A stretch of DNA of 64,000 bases, from contig NZ_JABKDE010000006.1 in NCBI RefSeq assembly GCF_013623835.1, positions 62,001 through 126,000 of the forward strand, in the 5' to 3' direction. Positions 36,710 through 46,753 of the stretch are shown one piece after another. This stretch comes from Brevibacterium oceani. Lineage in GTDB: Bacteria > Actinomycetota > Actinomycetes > Actinomycetales > Brevibacteriaceae. Each line of letters opens with the position of its first letter. Position 1 is the stretch's first letter. Position numbers and translations under genes: made by a program. The notes beneath the pieces are model-generated. The model was not told the origin of the DNA, searched no databases, and was given only the letters and a program-made list of their open reading frames with translations.

Positions 36710-37465
36710 TCACAGTCCCTTGTTGCGCGCCACCTTGTGCTGAGCTGCCTGCGCGATGGGTCGGATGACCATGAGGTCGACGTTGAAGTGGTGCGGCCGA
36801 GTCAGGGTGTAGACGACCGCATCGGCGACGTCCTCGGCGGTCAGCGGCTTCTCGACGCCCTCGTAGACCTTCGCCGCCTTCGAAGCGTCACCGCCGAGGC
36901 GCTTGACGCTGAATTCGTCGGTGGCGACCATTCCGGGGGCGATCTCGATGACACGCACGGGTTCTCCGGCGAGTTCGAGGCGGAGTGTCGCGGCCATCGA
37001 GTGCGAGCCGTGCTTGGCCGCAACGTAGCCGCCGCCTCCTTCGTAGGCCTGATGTCCGGCGGTCGAGGACATCACGACGATGTCCCCGCGACCGGATTCG
37101 ATGAGGGCGGGCAGAAGGGCCTTGACCGTGCGCAGGACGCCGAGCACATTGATCTCGAACATGTCCCGCCAGCCATCCACGGAGGCGTCGGCCACGGTGT
37201 CGGTGCCGAATGCGGCACCGGCATTGGCCACGAGCGAGTGCACTGCTCCCCCGGCGAGGACCTCCTCGGCCATGGCCGTCACAGCGGCGTCATCGGTGAG
37301 GTCGGCGACGATGTAGTCGGCTCCGGTCTCCTCGGCGAGGGCCTTGAGCCTGTCCTCACGTCGGGCCACGGCCACGACGTCCCATCCCTGTTCACGCAGC
37401 TGACGAACCGTGGCCGCACCGATGCCTGAGCTGGCGCCCGTGACGACTGCCCGCAATGTCTCCAT
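36710..37465 (-). CDS. Short-chain dehydrogenase/reductase
   Basis: A 251-residue classical SDR. It has the cofactor motif TGASSGIGAA (about 9-18), the NAG-type segment SLVANAGAAFG, the catalytic Ser in VVMSSTAGHQ and the Tyr-x3-Lys in GYVAAKHGS. The Arg at the end of beta-2 (VARREDR) suggests NADP(H). The ATG at 37465 is chosen because AGGAGG lies 6 nt upstream; the ATG two codons earlier touches the ribosome site. Relatives close to YdfG act on 3-hydroxy acids or serine-like substrates, but the substrate here is unknown. Confidence 0.88.
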   Translation of the reverse strand: METLRAVVTGASSGIGAATVRQLREQGWDVVAVARREDRLKALAEETGADYIVADLTDDAAVTAMAEEVLAGGAVHSLVANAGAAFGTDTVADASVDGWRDMFEINVLGVLRTVKALLPALIESGRGDIVVMSSTAGHQAYEGGGGYVAAKHGSHSMAATLRLELAGEPVRVIEIAPGMVATDEFSVKRLGGDASKAAKVYEGVEKPLTAEDVADAVVYTLTRPHHFNVDLMVIRPIAQAAQHKVARNKGL

Positions 37466-37531
37466 CCTCATCCTCCTGGTTCTCGGCCCCGCGGTCGCGG
37501 GTGCCTCATCCGCACATCAGTCTACGGATTC

Positions 37532-38695
37532 TCAGGCCCCTTGGGGATCCGGATCCTGGGTCCGGCGGTGCACCTCCCCGGCTGCGGGAGCCGAGACGCG
37601 TGGGGGCGTCGGAGGTTTGTCGAGCCTCCGGCGAGGGTTGCGCGGTCCGCCTTCGCCGAAGACCGTCCGTACGCCGGGGATCTTCACGGCCACCCAGGTC
37701 ACGGCCGTGCAGACGATCGTGTAGGCGATCGGCATGATCACGGCGTGCAGGAGGACCCCGGGAACGGTGTCGGGCAGGCCCATCTCGTTGCGCACCGGAT
37801 AGAGCACGAGCGGGTGGAGGAGGAATACTCCGAAGGAATACGGATAGAACCGGTGCAGCAGGCCGAAGCCGCGGCGCAGGTGGAAGTGCAGCAGCAGATA
37901 GGCCGCCAGCGACGAGACGACGACGCCGGGGGCGAGGTATTCGTAGGGGAACATCCATGGCTTGTCACCAGGGCCGAGTCCCGCCCACACGGCGGTGCCC
38001 GCGATCGCGGTGAGCAGCGCGACCCAGGCGAGCATCGCCCCGCGCACCGACAGAACGATGTCGCGCAGCACCCAACCGAGGATGTAGAAGCCGGCCATGG
38101 GCAGGAACCGTGTAGCGATATTGGCCTCACCGACGTCGTAGATCATCGACACCCACTGGTCGAGCATTCCGATGCCGAGGAAGATCAGCCCCGTGCCCCA
38201 CTGCAGTCGACGGGAACCGTGCACGCTCAGCAGCCGGAAGAACGGAGTGAGCAGGGTCAGGCCGGCGAGCACGTAGAGGAAGTAGAGCTGGACGAACGGC
38301 GAACCGGTGAGGATCGCAATCCCGGGATTCCAGTCGCTGTCCGGCTCGAGGTAGAAGCGGCGGAAGAGCACGTAGACGATAGTCCAGAAGACGAGGGGGA
38401 TGCCGATGCGCCAGACGCGTTTGGACAGAAATCTCCGCGGCTTGCTGCCGCGCTCGGGGTCGAGGGCCAGGGCACCGGAGACCATGATGAACACCGGCAC
38501 CGACCATCGGCAGGCCGAGTCGATGGCGTTCGCCAGCCACCAGTCCGGTCCCATATCGGCGAAGTTCGTCTCAACGACGGTGCCGAGGGAATGGATGGCG
38601 ACGACGGCCACGATCGCGATCACTCGGGCAGGGTTCATCCATGCCGTCGAGGTCGCCGGTGGATTCTCTGTCGGAATTCGGTCCAGGGGCGCCAT
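37532..38695 (-). CDS. Acyltransferase-3 family membrane protein
   Basis: A 387-residue protein with about 10 transmembrane helices of the acyltransferase-3 (OafA/WecH) family. The active-site histidine in helix 1 region is visible in VIAIVAVVAIHSLGTV, and the SVPVFIMVSGALAL and FGVFLLHPLVLYP segments are typical. Such enzymes O-acylate sugars, peptidoglycan or polysaccharides at the membrane. A basic, Pro-rich cytosolic tail of about 45 residues follows the last helix. No carbohydrate genes are adjacent, so the acceptor is unknown. It is divergent from valS. Confidence 0.85.
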   Translation of the reverse strand: MAPLDRIPTENPPATSTAWMNPARVIAIVAVVAIHSLGTVVETNFADMGPDWWLANAIDSACRWSVPVFIMVSGALALDPERGSKPRRFLSKRVWRIGIPLVFWTIVYVLFRRFYLEPDSDWNPGIAILTGSPFVQLYFLYVLAGLTLLTPFFRLLSVHGSRRLQWGTGLIFLGIGMLDQWVSMIYDVGEANIATRFLPMAGFYILGWVLRDIVLSVRGAMLAWVALLTAIAGTAVWAGLGPGDKPWMFPYEYLAPGVVVSSLAAYLLLHFHLRRGFGLLHRFYPYSFGVFLLHPLVLYPVRNEMGLPDTVPGVLLHAVIMPIAYTIVCTAVTWVAVKIPGVRTVFGEGGPRNPRRRLDKPPTPPRVSAPAAGEVHRRTQDPDPQGA

Positions 38696-38727
38696 ATGCC
38701 AATAATCTCATTGTCCGCATCGCTTGC

Positions 38728-38755
38728 GTCTCACGTCCTCTTCAGGATGTGAGAC
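38728..38755. promoter_or_regulatory. 12-bp dyad between the acyltransferase gene and valS
   Basis: GTCTCACGTCCT (38728-38739) and AGGATGTGAGAC (38744-38755) form an inverted repeat with one mismatch (G-T if RNA) around a 4-nt centre. It lies in the divergent promoter region, 68 nt before valS and 33 nt before the acyltransferase start. It could be an operator or an RNA hairpin. Confidence 0.4.
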
Positions 38756-38822
38756 CGCCCACCCGACCGAGGGCAGCGGACCGGTTTGGCCGAATCCGCA
38801 CCGGGTGAGAAAATCAGCAGTT

Positions 38823-41468
38823 ATGAACACACCTGCCTTTTCGGACTCGACGCACGAGTCAGTGAATCTGCCTGACAAGCCGGCCCTCGAGGGCCTGCGG
38901 GACAAATGGGATGCTCAGTGGAGCGAGTCGGGCGTCTACGCATTCGACGCCGAGACCGATCGCGCGCAGGTCTACTCCATCGACACTCCCCCGCCGACAG
39001 CTTCGGGTTCGCTGCACGTCGGACACGTATTCTCCTATACGCAGACCGACATCATCGCCCGTTACCAGCGGATGCAGGGCAAGAACGTGTTCTACCCCCT
39101 GGGCTGGGACGACAACGGCCTGCCCACCGAACGCCGGGTGCAGAACTACTACGGCGTGACGTGCGATCCCGGCCAGGCCTACGATCCGGACTTCCAGCCC
39201 CCGGAGAAGGCTCCGAAGAACTCCCGGGACTTCGTGAAGATCTCCCGCCGGAACTTCATCGAACTCTGTGAACGGCTCTCGGCAGAGGACGAGCAGGTCT
39301 TCGAAGATCTCTTCCGCTCCACCGGCCTGTCCGTGGATTGGAAGTACACCTACCGTACGATCGACGACGATTCGCGGGCCGTGAGCCAGCGGGCGTTCCT
39401 CACCGATCTCGCCGGTGGCCACGCTTATTCTCAGGATGCACCGACGATGTGGGATGTCACCTTCGGCACCGCTGTGGCACAGGCCGAACTCGAAGACCGC
39501 GAGAAGGAAGGCGCCTACCACAAGGTGAAGTTCTTCCCCGAGGGAGCCGACGGACTGGCCGACACCTCGGCGGAGCCCATCATCATCCTCACCTCGCGCC
39601 CCGAGCTCATTCCCGCCGTGGTGGCCCTCGTCGCCCACCCCGATGACGAACGCTACGCACCGCTGTTCGGAACGAACGTCGTCTCCCCGCTGTTCGGCGT
39701 CAGCGTCGAGGTTCGCGCTCATGAGCTCGCGAAGTCCGACAAGGGCACCGGCATCGCCATGGTCTGCACCTTCGGAGACCTCACCGACGTCACCTGGTGG
39801 CGTGAACTCGACCTGCCGACCCGCGCGGTGATCAACCGCGGCGGTCGCCTGGGGCTCGAGGTGCCCGAGTGGATCGCCGCTTCCCCGAAGCCCGAGGCGA
39901 CTGCCAACTATGAGGCCCTGGCCGGCAAGACGACGTTCACCGCACGTAAGGACATCGCGCAGATGCTCGCCGACTCCGGTGACCTCATCGGCGAGATCGA
40001 GCCCATCACCCATCCGGTGCCGTTCTACGAGAAGGGCGACAAGCCGCTCGAGGTCGTCACCAGCCGTCAGTGGTACATCCGCAACGGCGGCCGTTCGGCG
40101 GAGCTGCGGGATGCACTCATCGCTCGCGGCCGCGAGATCGAATGGCACCCGTCGTTCATGCGCTCGCGCTACGAGAACTGGGTGGAGAATCTCAACGGCG
40201 ACTGGCTCGTCTCCCGGCAGCGCTACTTCGGCGTGCCGATCCCCCTGTGGTACCGCCTCGACTCCGATGGAGCCCCGGACTACGAGAACCCGATCGTGCC
40301 CGAAAACCTGCCGGTCGATCCGATCGCCGAGGCGCCTGCCGGTTTCACAGAGGATCAGCGTGACGTGCCCGGGGGGTTCACCGCCGACCCGGACGTCCTC
40401 GACACCTGGGCGACGTCGTCGCTGACGCCGCAGCTGCTTGGGGGCTGGTCGCGTGACCAGGAGTTCTTCGACAAGGTCTTCCCCTTCGATCTGCGTCCGC
40501 AGGGACACGACATCATCCGCACCTGGCTGTTCTCGACCGTGGTCCGGGCGAATTCGCTCAACGACGCGGCCCCGTGGAAGCATGCGGCGCTGTCCGGATG
40601 GATCCTCGATCCTGACCGGAAGAAGATGTCGAAGTCGAAGGGCAACGTCGTCGTCCCCTCTGACATCCTCGCCGAAGCCAAGCCCGGTTACGGCCCGGAT
40701 GCCGTGCGCTACTGGGCTGCCAGTGCCAAATTGGGCGCAGACACCGCCTATGACGTCACTCAGATGCAGATCGGTCGACGCCTGGCGATGAAGCTGCTCA
40801 ATGCGTCGAAGTTCGCCCTCGCGCAGGGAGTCCACGCTGGACTCATCGGACAGCTCGGAGCTGTGACTCACGACCTCGACCGAGCACTGTTGGCGAAGCT
40901 CGCCGAGGTCGTCGATCAGGCCGGAACCCACATGGCTGCGTACGACTATGCTCATGCCCTGCGTGTGGCCGAGAGCTTCTTCTGGGAGTTCACCGACGAC
41001 TACGTCGAACTCGTCAAGGACCGTTCGTACGGCGCCTCCGGCAGCGATGACCAAGTCTCGGCGCATGTCACTCTTGCGACAGCGCTCGACGTGCTGCTGC
41101 GCCTGTTCGCACCGTTCATGCCCTTCGTCACCGAGGAGGTCTGGTCATGGTGGCGCACCGGTTCGGTCCATCGTGCGACCTGGCCGGCCGATGAGTCGCT
41201 CAGCGTTCCGGGGGCCTCTGTGGATCCGGAGCTGCTCGCTTCTGTCGCGGCTGCTCTCACCGAGATCCGACGGACGAAGACTGAGGCCAAGGTCTCCCAG
41301 AAGACCGGTGTCGCAACGATCACGGTCCAGGCGCCGGCCGCGATCGTGTCGGCGATCCGGTCGGCAGAAGGCGATCTTCGGGCCGCGGGCCGCATCGAGA
41401 ACCTCGTCGCAGAGGAGTCCGGAGACACGATCACGATCGGCGACGTCAGGTTCGTCGAACAGGCCTGA
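38823..41468 (+). CDS. valS: Valyl-tRNA synthetase (type 2-like)
   Basis: An 881-residue class I synthetase. The HIGH motif is HVGH in [17 protein letters not shown], and the KMSKS motif is in [17 protein letters not shown]. The segment [19 protein letters not shown], and the absence of the C-terminal coiled-coil arm of the usual bacterial ValS, put it in the shorter type 2 group found in archaea and some bacteria including actinobacteria. The ATG at 38823 is chosen from the family N-terminus; the ribosome site is weak and the frame is open 33 codons further upstream. No T-box precedes it. A terminator follows at 41542-41600. Confidence 0.95.
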   Translation: MNTPAFSDSTHESVNLPDKPALEGLRDKWDAQWSESGVYAFDAETDRAQVYSIDTPPPTASGSLHVGHVFSYTQTDIIARYQRMQGKNVFYPLGWDDNGLPTERRVQNYYGVTCDPGQAYDPDFQPPEKAPKNSRDFVKISRRNFIELCERLSAEDEQVFEDLFRSTGLSVDWKYTYRTIDDDSRAVSQRAFLTDLAGGHAYSQDAPTMWDVTFGTAVAQAELEDREKEGAYHKVKFFPEGADGLADTSAEPIIILTSRPELIPAVVALVAHPDDERYAPLFGTNVVSPLFGVSVEVRAHELAKSDKGTGIAMVCTFGDLTDVTWWRELDLPTRAVINRGGRLGLEVPEWIAASPKPEATANYEALAGKTTFTARKDIAQMLADSGDLIGEIEPITHPVPFYEKGDKPLEVVTSRQWYIRNGGRSAELRDALIARGREIEWHPSFMRSRYENWVENLNGDWLVSRQRYFGVPIPLWYRLDSDGAPDYENPIVPENLPVDPIAEAPAGFTEDQRDVPGGFTADPDVLDTWATSSLTPQLLGGWSRDQEFFDKVFPFDLRPQGHDIIRTWLFSTVVRANSLNDAAPWKHAALSGWILDPDRKKMSKSKGNVVVPSDILAEAKPGYGPDAVRYWAASAKLGADTAYDVTQMQIGRRLAMKLLNASKFALAQGVHAGLIGQLGAVTHDLDRALLAKLAEVVDQAGTHMAAYDYAHALRVAESFFWEFTDDYVELVKDRSYGASGSDDQVSAHVTLATALDVLLRLFAPFMPFVTEEVWSWWRTGSVHRATWPADESLSVPGASVDPELLASVAAALTEIRRTKTEAKVSQKTGVATITVQAPAAIVSAIRSAEGDLRAAGRIENLVAEESGDTITIGDVRFVEQA

Positions 41469-41541
41469 TTGCCGGACTGATCACCAGCCCGAGCACCGAC
41501 CGACCGCCGCCCTGATCAAGGACCCGATGACTGGCCGAGCC

Positions 41542-41600
41542 CAGAGACCCTGCGGCGCACCTCTCCCCTGGGTGGGAAGCGGACCGCCGCAGGGTCTCTG
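41542..41600 (+). terminator. Terminator after valS
   Basis: A perfect 16-bp outer stem (41542-41557 with 41585-41600) encloses a 27-nt region that can form a small inner hairpin. It lies 74 nt after the valS stop. Confidence 0.75.
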
Positions 41601-41676
41601 CATGTCATCGTCCACGGGACTCCGAATGCCATCGGCATCGGGAGACATGCCATCGGTCAGGTGAGGCATGGCATCA
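41601..41676. repeat. Short ATGCCATCGG repeats in the valS-AIM24 gap
   Basis: The 348-nt gap from 41469 to 41816 holds the valS terminator, then ATGCCATCGG at 41626-41635 and 41647-41656, a related CATGTCATCG at 41601-41610, and an inverted version (GGCATGGCATC) at 41665-41675. A -10-like TAGGAT lies at 41755-41760 before the AIM24 gene. I see no gene here. Confidence 0.4.
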
Positions 41677-41816
41677 GCCACGGGAAACCGCACCGCCCCG
41701 GGCGTGTTCCGGGATCGGCACACGAAATCCGCTCTCTCCGCTCGGGCGTCCACGTAGGATGGATCCGACAACCGAAGAAGTACGGAATTCCGTCCTGACC
41801 GAAAGGCCTGTGGATC

Positions 41817-42509
41817 ATGAGAAGCGAACTCTTTTCCCAGCGCAATGCCGAGATCCAGAACCAGGATCGCTGGACCCTCCAGTCGAAGAAGATGCTGCGC
41901 ACGGTGATCACCCCGAACGCTCCGATGATCGCCACCAAGGGCGCCATGGTCGCCTATCAGGGCGATGTCCGCTTCACCCACCAGGGGTCGAAGTCGGTCG
42001 GGCAGTTCATGAAGAAGGCCGCGACCGGTGAGGGCGGCAACGTCATGCGCGTTGAGGGTCACGGTGAGATCTTCTTCGCCCGTGAGGCCTCGAACATCTT
42101 CATGATGGCCCTCGAAGGACCCCAGGATGCGCTGACGGTCAACACGTCGAACCTGCTCGCCTTCGACGACGCACTGAGCTGGGAGATCAAGCGGATCAAG
42201 GGCGGAGTCGGCGCCATGGTCAGCGGCTCGGGTCTGTTCAATCTCGAACTCGCAGGGCAGGGCACCGCCGCCATCTGCTGCAAGGGCGAGCCGATGGTGC
42301 TCGACTGCTCTCAGCAGCCGACGTTCGTCGACCCGCAGGCCGCCGTCTGCTGGTCGTCTGCACTGGCCCCGCAGATCAAGACCGATGTCAGTGTCGGCAC
42401 GTTCTTCGGCCGCGGCTCCGGCGAGTCGGTCCAGCTGGCCTTCCACGGTCCAGGCTTCGTCGTGGTTCAGCCCGCCGAGAACGCGGTCTACTCGGCTGCC
42501 CAGGGCTGA
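41817..42509 (+). CDS. AIM24/TIGR00266-family protein
   Basis: A 230-residue beta-rich protein of the AIM24 family, named after a mitochondrial protein and widespread in bacteria. Visible features are VITPNAPMIATKGAMVAYQG, the glycine-rich GHGEIFFAREAS turn, LLAFDDALSWEIKRIKGGVG, GLFNLELAGQGTAAICCKGE and the C-terminal HGPGFVVVQPAE. There is no signal peptide or membrane segment. The bacterial function is unknown. AAAGG lies about 11 nt before the ATG at 41817. The gene is flanked by terminators on both sides, so it is monocistronic. Confidence 0.88.
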   Translation: MRSELFSQRNAEIQNQDRWTLQSKKMLRTVITPNAPMIATKGAMVAYQGDVRFTHQGSKSVGQFMKKAATGEGGNVMRVEGHGEIFFAREASNIFMMALEGPQDALTVNTSNLLAFDDALSWEIKRIKGGVGAMVSGSGLFNLELAGQGTAAICCKGEPMVLDCSQQPTFVDPQAAVCWSSALAPQIKTDVSVGTFFGRGSGESVQLAFHGPGFVVVQPAENAVYSAAQG

Positions 42510-42521
42510 TCCCGGACTCTC

Positions 42522-42589
42522 CGAGACTACGCCGGAGCGCCGAGGCCACTGTGCACACGCCGTGGTCTCGGCGCTCCGGCGTGGTCTCG
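42522..42589. terminator. Long bidirectional terminator between AIM24 gene and MFS gene
   Basis: A 28-bp stem with two G-T pairs (42522-42549 with 42562-42589) and a 12-nt loop separates the convergent AIM24 and MFS genes. Confidence 0.8.
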
Positions 42590-42606
42590 CAGTCTGCGAG
42601 CAGGTC

Positions 42607-43893
42607 TCAGTCGGTGACCACGGTCTGTTCGCGACCGCCACGCTCGACTCGGTACCTCACGAACGCAGGGAAGATCATTGCACACGTGAGGACGAGCACG
42701 ATGACGGCGAGTCCGCCGCCCACCGAGGCGATCGTGGTATCCGAGGCGGCAGCGACCGAACCGTGCAACACGTCGGCGATCCTCGGCCCGCCGGCGACGA
42801 CGACGATGAAGACACCCTGCATACGGCCGCGCATGTCATCGGTGGCCGCCTCCTGGAGCATCGTCGATCGGAAGGCCGAGGAGATGATATCCGCTCCCCC
42901 ACCGACCGCCAGGCCGCAGAGCGCAACGATGAGTGCGGCCAGCCAGAATCCGGAGGCGAGTTCGAGGGACAGACCGAAGACTGTCATCGCCGAGCCCCAG
43001 ACGATGATCGCGACGATCACTGCCAGCCCCTGCCGTTCGACCTTCGAGACCCAGCCGGAGAAGATTCCGGCCAGGGCGCTGCCGCCGGCCAGGGCGGCGA
43101 AGAGCAGGGAGAAGACGATGCCGCCTTCGGGCGGTCCGCCGAAGTTCTCGGCAGCGATCTGGGGAAACAGCGCCCTCGGCATGCCGAAGACCATGGCGAT
43201 GATGTCGACGAGGAGGGAGACCATGACGACCGTGTTCGTCCCCAGATACCGGAACCCGTCGACGATGCCTTTGAACCCTGATCGCGTATCCGGCTGCTTC
43301 TTCGGCAAGAGTGACGGCAGCCGAATGACTGCGTAGAGCGTCGCGAAGAGGAAGACCGCGTCGAGGACGTAGAGCAGCTGGTATCCGAAGAGCGGGATGA
43401 GCGCCCCGCCGATGACCGGGCCGACGACGGCGCCGAGGGTCATCACCGTCATATTCAGCGAGTTCGCCGCCGGCAGCAGATCAAGCGGGATGATCGTCGG
43501 AATCAACGCCCCCTTCGCCGGCTGGTTGAGGCCGAAGAAGGCCTGCTGCATTGAGAACACCGACAGCAGCAGCCAGACGTTGTCGACGTTCGCCACTGCA
43601 AGCACGGCGAGGAGCGCACTGGTGACGATGAGACCGATGGTCGAGATCACCAGCAGCCGACGACGGTCGATGACATCGGCCAAGGATCCGCCCCACAGGC
43701 CGAACACGACAAGCGGGACGAGTCCGAACGCACCGGCGAGTCCGACGTATCCGGAGGACCCGGTGATGTGGTAGATCTGCGCGGGAATCGCGACGACCGT
43801 CATCTGGGCACCAATGACGGTGACGATATTGGCCAGCCACAGACGCCGGAATGCGGCGTATCTCAGTGGTCGTGTATCAGCGAAGAGCCTCAT
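42607..43893 (-). CDS. MFS exporter (EntS/MFS_3 type)
   Basis: A 428-residue MFS protein with about 12 helices. The N-terminus FRRLWLANIVTVIGAQMTVV and the loop GGSLADVIDRRRLLVI are typical of the EntS/MFS_3 group of exporters for siderophores, macrolides or other small molecules. There is a cytosolic linker around residues 200-215 (LPKKQPDTRSGFKG). The start at 43893 is 12 nt after the clpX stop, with no ribosome site between, so it may be read through from clpX. The substrate is unknown. Confidence 0.85.
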   Translation of the reverse strand: MRLFADTRPLRYAAFRRLWLANIVTVIGAQMTVVAIPAQIYHITGSSGYVGLAGAFGLVPLVVFGLWGGSLADVIDRRRLLVISTIGLIVTSALLAVLAVANVDNVWLLLSVFSMQQAFFGLNQPAKGALIPTIIPLDLLPAANSLNMTVMTLGAVVGPVIGGALIPLFGYQLLYVLDAVFLFATLYAVIRLPSLLPKKQPDTRSGFKGIVDGFRYLGTNTVVMVSLLVDIIAMVFGMPRALFPQIAAENFGGPPEGGIVFSLLFAALAGGSALAGIFSGWVSKVERQGLAVIVAIIVWGSAMTVFGLSLELASGFWLAALIVALCGLAVGGGADIISSAFRSTMLQEAATDDMRGRMQGVFIVVVAGGPRIADVLHGSVAAASDTTIASVGGGLAVIVLVLTCAMIFPAFVRYRVERGGREQTVVTD

Positions 43894-43905
43894 GGACTAA
43901 GAGGC

Positions 43906-45192
43906 TCAGGCGGACTTCTTGTTCGTCCTGTTCCGCGTCTTCGGCACCAGGGTCGGTGCGACGTTGGACTCGACGACATCCTTGGTCACGACGACCTCGG
44001 CGATGTCCTCGCGCGACGGGACGTCGAACATGACCGGCTGCAGGACCTCTTCCATGATCGACCGCAGGCCACGAGCACCGGTGCCGCGGAGCAGCGCGAG
44101 ATCGGCGATGGCTTCGAGAGCCTCGGTCTCGAAGGTCAGTGAGACGTTGTCGAACTCGAACATGCGCTGGTACTGCTTGACCAAGGCGTTCTTCGGTTCG
44201 GTGAGGATGGACATGAGGGCCGCACGGTCGAGGTTCGACACGGTGGCCAGCACCGGGAGGCGTCCGATGAACTCGGGAATGAGACCGAACTTGAGCAGAT
44301 CCTCGGGAAGGATGTCGGCGTAGAGGTCCTCTTCGTCGTTCTTCGACTGGAGCAGGGCACCGAAGCCGATGCCGTGCTTGCCCTTGCGGCCGGCGACGAT
44401 CTCCTCCATGCCGGCGAACGCGCCGGCGACGATGAAGAGGACGTTCGTCGTGTCGATCTGCAGGAAGTCCTGGTGCGGATGCTTGCGTCCTCCCTGCGGC
44501 GGCACGGAGGCCTGAGTGCCCTCGAGGATCTTCAGCAGCGCCTGCTGCACGCCCTCGCCGGAGACATCGCGGGTGATCGACGGGTTCTCGGACTTGCGGG
44601 CGATCTTGTCGATTTCGTCGATGTAGATGATGCCGTGCTCGGCGCGCTGGATATCGAAGTCTGCGGCCTGGATGAGCTTGAGGAGGATGTTCTCGACGTC
44701 TTCGCCGACGTAGCCGGCCTCCGTCAGAGCGGTGGCATCGGCGACGGCGAACGGCACGTTGAGGCGCTTGGCCAATGATTGGGCCAGGTAGGTCTTCCCC
44801 GAGCCTGTGGGGCCGACGAGCAGGATGTTCGACTTCGCGATCTCGACCTCGGCGTCGCTGCCGCCGAGGGTCTTCGTGTCCTCGCCCGACTGCAGAGAGC
44901 GGATGCGCTTGTAGTGGTTGTACACGGCGACGGACAGCGCCTTCTTCGCGGGCTCCTGGCCGACGACGTACTCCTCCAGGAAGTCGAAGATCTCCCGCGG
45001 CTTCGGCAGCTCGAGCTCAGCCTGATCGGTGCTGGAATCGCTGAGTTCCTCTTCGATGATCTCGTTGCAGAGACCGATGCATTCATCGCAGATGTAAACA
45101 CCAGGTCCGGCGATGAGTTTCCGAACCTGCTTCTGGGACTTCCCACAGAAGTTGCATTTGAGCAGATCTGCTCCGTCCGCACTGCGAGCCAC
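43906..45192 (-). CDS. clpX: ATP-dependent Clp protease ATP-binding subunit ClpX
   Basis: A 428-residue AAA+ unfoldase that feeds substrates to ClpP. The N-terminal zinc-binding domain has CNFC (about 14-17) and CDEC (about 36-39). Walker A is GPTGSGKT, Walker [10 protein letters not shown], and the pore-2 and sensor segments ([19 protein letters not shown]) follow. The GTG at 45192 is chosen because the family begins [17 protein letters not shown] and GAAAGG lies 8 nt upstream. It is separated from clpP2 by 221 nt and a hairpin, so it probably has its own promoter. Confidence 0.97.
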   Translation of the reverse strand: MARSADGADLLKCNFCGKSQKQVRKLIAGPGVYICDECIGLCNEIIEEELSDSSTDQAELELPKPREIFDFLEEYVVGQEPAKKALSVAVYNHYKRIRSLQSGEDTKTLGGSDAEVEIAKSNILLVGPTGSGKTYLAQSLAKRLNVPFAVADATALTEAGYVGEDVENILLKLIQAADFDIQRAEHGIIYIDEIDKIARKSENPSITRDVSGEGVQQALLKILEGTQASVPPQGGRKHPHQDFLQIDTTNVLFIVAGAFAGMEEIVAGRKGKHGIGFGALLQSKNDEEDLYADILPEDLLKFGLIPEFIGRLPVLATVSNLDRAALMSILTEPKNALVKQYQRMFEFDNVSLTFETEALEAIADLALLRGTGARGLRSIMEEVLQPVMFDVPSREDIAEVVVTKDVVESNVAPTLVPKTRNRTNKKSA

Positions 45193-45346
45193 TGTCACAA
45201 CCTTTCGCCAGGGCACTTGGCCCCAACTCTACCGCTCGTGTTTCCTGTACCTCAATAGCTTCCCATACGACGCTGACACGAGTCCCCAGCGGCGTTATTC
45301 GGTGTGTCGCACGGCCGAGTCGTCACCGCGACCGACCGCACGCGCG

Positions 45347-45382
45347 AACGGGTCCGCACGAGCGGTGTCGTGCGGACCCGTT
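45347..45382. terminator. Terminator after clpP2
   Basis: A perfect 15-bp stem (45347-45361 with 45368-45382) and a 6-nt loop lie 31 nt beyond the clpP2 stop codon, separating clpP1P2 from clpX. Confidence 0.75.
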
Positions 45383-45413
45383 TCCGCTGGCTCTCAAGGC
45401 CAGGCGACGGTGA

Positions 45414-46067
45414 TCAGTCCGCGTTCTTGCGCGAGGACAGCACCTGGTCGACGAGACCGTAGTCCTTGGCCTGTTCGGCCGTGAGGAAGAGGTCGCGTTC
45501 GATGTCGTTCGACACCTGCGTCGCTTCCTTGTTCGAGTGCTTGGCCAGAGTTCCCTCGAGCCACTCACGCATCCGCAGCACCTCGGCGGCCTGGATCTCG
45601 AGGTCGGACGCCTGGCCCTGCCCCTGTCCCTGCATCGCAGGCTGGTGGATGAGCACTCGCGCGTTCGGCAGCGCCAGTCGCTTGCCGGGTGTTCCGGCGG
45701 CGAGCAGCACGGCCGCGGCCGACGCGGCCTGGCCCAGGCACACGGTCTGGATCTCCGGTTTGATGTACTGCATCGTGTCGTAGATCGCCGTCATCGCCGT
45801 GAACGATCCGCCGGGCGAATTGATGTAAAGGGTGATGTCGCGGTCCGGATCCTGGGATTCGAGCACCAACAGCTGGGCCATGACATCGTCGGCGGAGGTG
45901 TCATCGACCTGCGCCCCGAGGAAGACCACGCGGTCATCGAAGAGCTTGGTGTACGGATCCTGGCGCTTGAATCCGTAGGGGGTGCGCTCCTCGAACTGGG
46001 GCATGACATAACGCGACTGCGGCATGTTCGACGCCGTCGAACCCGGCATAAAGTTCATTGAATTCAT
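45414..46067 (-). CDS. clpP2: ATP-dependent Clp protease proteolytic subunit 2
   Basis: A 217-residue ClpP. The catalytic serine lies in [11 protein letters not shown], the histidine in [12 protein letters not shown] and the aspartate in [11 protein letters not shown]. It has an N-terminal extension of about 25 residues relative to E. coli ClpP (mature). Actinobacterial ClpP2 pairs with ClpP1 to form a mixed tetradecamer. A GAGGGAAGA ribosome site precedes the ATG at 46067. It starts 17 nt after clpP1. The QGQGQ motif in the handle loop is unusual. Confidence 0.95.
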   Translation of the reverse strand: MNSMNFMPGSTASNMPQSRYVMPQFEERTPYGFKRQDPYTKLFDDRVVFLGAQVDDTSADDVMAQLLVLESQDPDRDITLYINSPGGSFTAMTAIYDTMQYIKPEIQTVCLGQAASAAAVLLAAGTPGKRLALPNARVLIHQPAMQGQGQGQASDLEIQAAEVLRMREWLEGTLAKHSNKEATQVSNDIERDLFLTAEQAKDYGLVDQVLSSRKNAD

Positions 46068-46084
46068 TCTTCCCTCACTCCTGC

Positions 46085-46696
46085 TCAGTTGTTCTCGACA
46101 TCGGACGCGCGGGTGACCATCTTGTCGATGAAGCCGTATTCCAGGGCCTCTTCGGCGGTGAACCAGTGGTCGCGATCGTTGTCCTTGAGGATCTGCTCGA
46201 GAGACTTGCCGGTCTGCTCAGCAGTCAGTTCCGCCATCTGCTTCTTCATGTGCAGGATCAGTTCGGCCTGGATCTTGATGTCCGTGGCCGTGCCGCCGAT
46301 GCCGCCCAGCGGCTGGTGCATGAGGATGCGGGCGTGCGGGGTGGCATAGCGCTTTCCCGGGGTGCCCGAGGACAGCAGGAACTGCCCCATCGAGGCGGCC
46401 ATGCCCATCGCCACGGTCGAGACGTCGGGCTTGATGTACTGCATGGTGTCGTAGATGGCCATACCCGCGGTGACCGATCCGCCCGGGGAGTTGATGTAGA
46501 GCGAGATGTCCGCTTCCGGATCCTCAGCGGCCAGCAGCATCATCTGCGCACAGATCGCGTTGGCGTTGTCGTCACGCACCTCTGAGCCGAGCCAGATGAT
46601 GCGTTCCTTAAGGAGACGGTTGAAGATATGGTCGTCCAGTCCCATTCCCCCACCGGCGTCGAGGCCGACGGGCGCTGTCATGTCGTGTGCGCTCAC
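46085..46696 (-). CDS. clpP1: ATP-dependent Clp protease proteolytic subunit 1
   Basis: A 203-residue ClpP with the catalytic serine in [14 protein letters not shown], the histidine in [11 protein letters not shown] and the aspartate in [15 protein letters not shown] at 46696 is used because AGGAG lies 7 nt upstream; an internal ATG at 46681 is possible. It is the first gene of the clpP1P2 pair and is preceded by a ClgR-type operator. Confidence 0.95.
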   Translation of the reverse strand: MSAHDMTAPVGLDAGGGMGLDDHIFNRLLKERIIWLGSEVRDDNANAICAQMMLLAAEDPEADISLYINSPGGSVTAGMAIYDTMQYIKPDVSTVAMGMAASMGQFLLSSGTPGKRYATPHARILMHQPLGGIGGTATDIKIQAELILHMKKQMAELTAEQTGKSLEQILKDNDRDHWFTAEEALEYGFIDKMVTRASDVENN

Positions 46697-46753
46697 GTTT
46701 CACTCCTGTGTTCTGTGGATGGCTTGATATGGACTCTAACCGCTGACCATCGG

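Noticed and set aside
38700..38822. Possible T-box before valS
   Set aside because: No GGTGGNACC signature is present; only a short dyad is seen.
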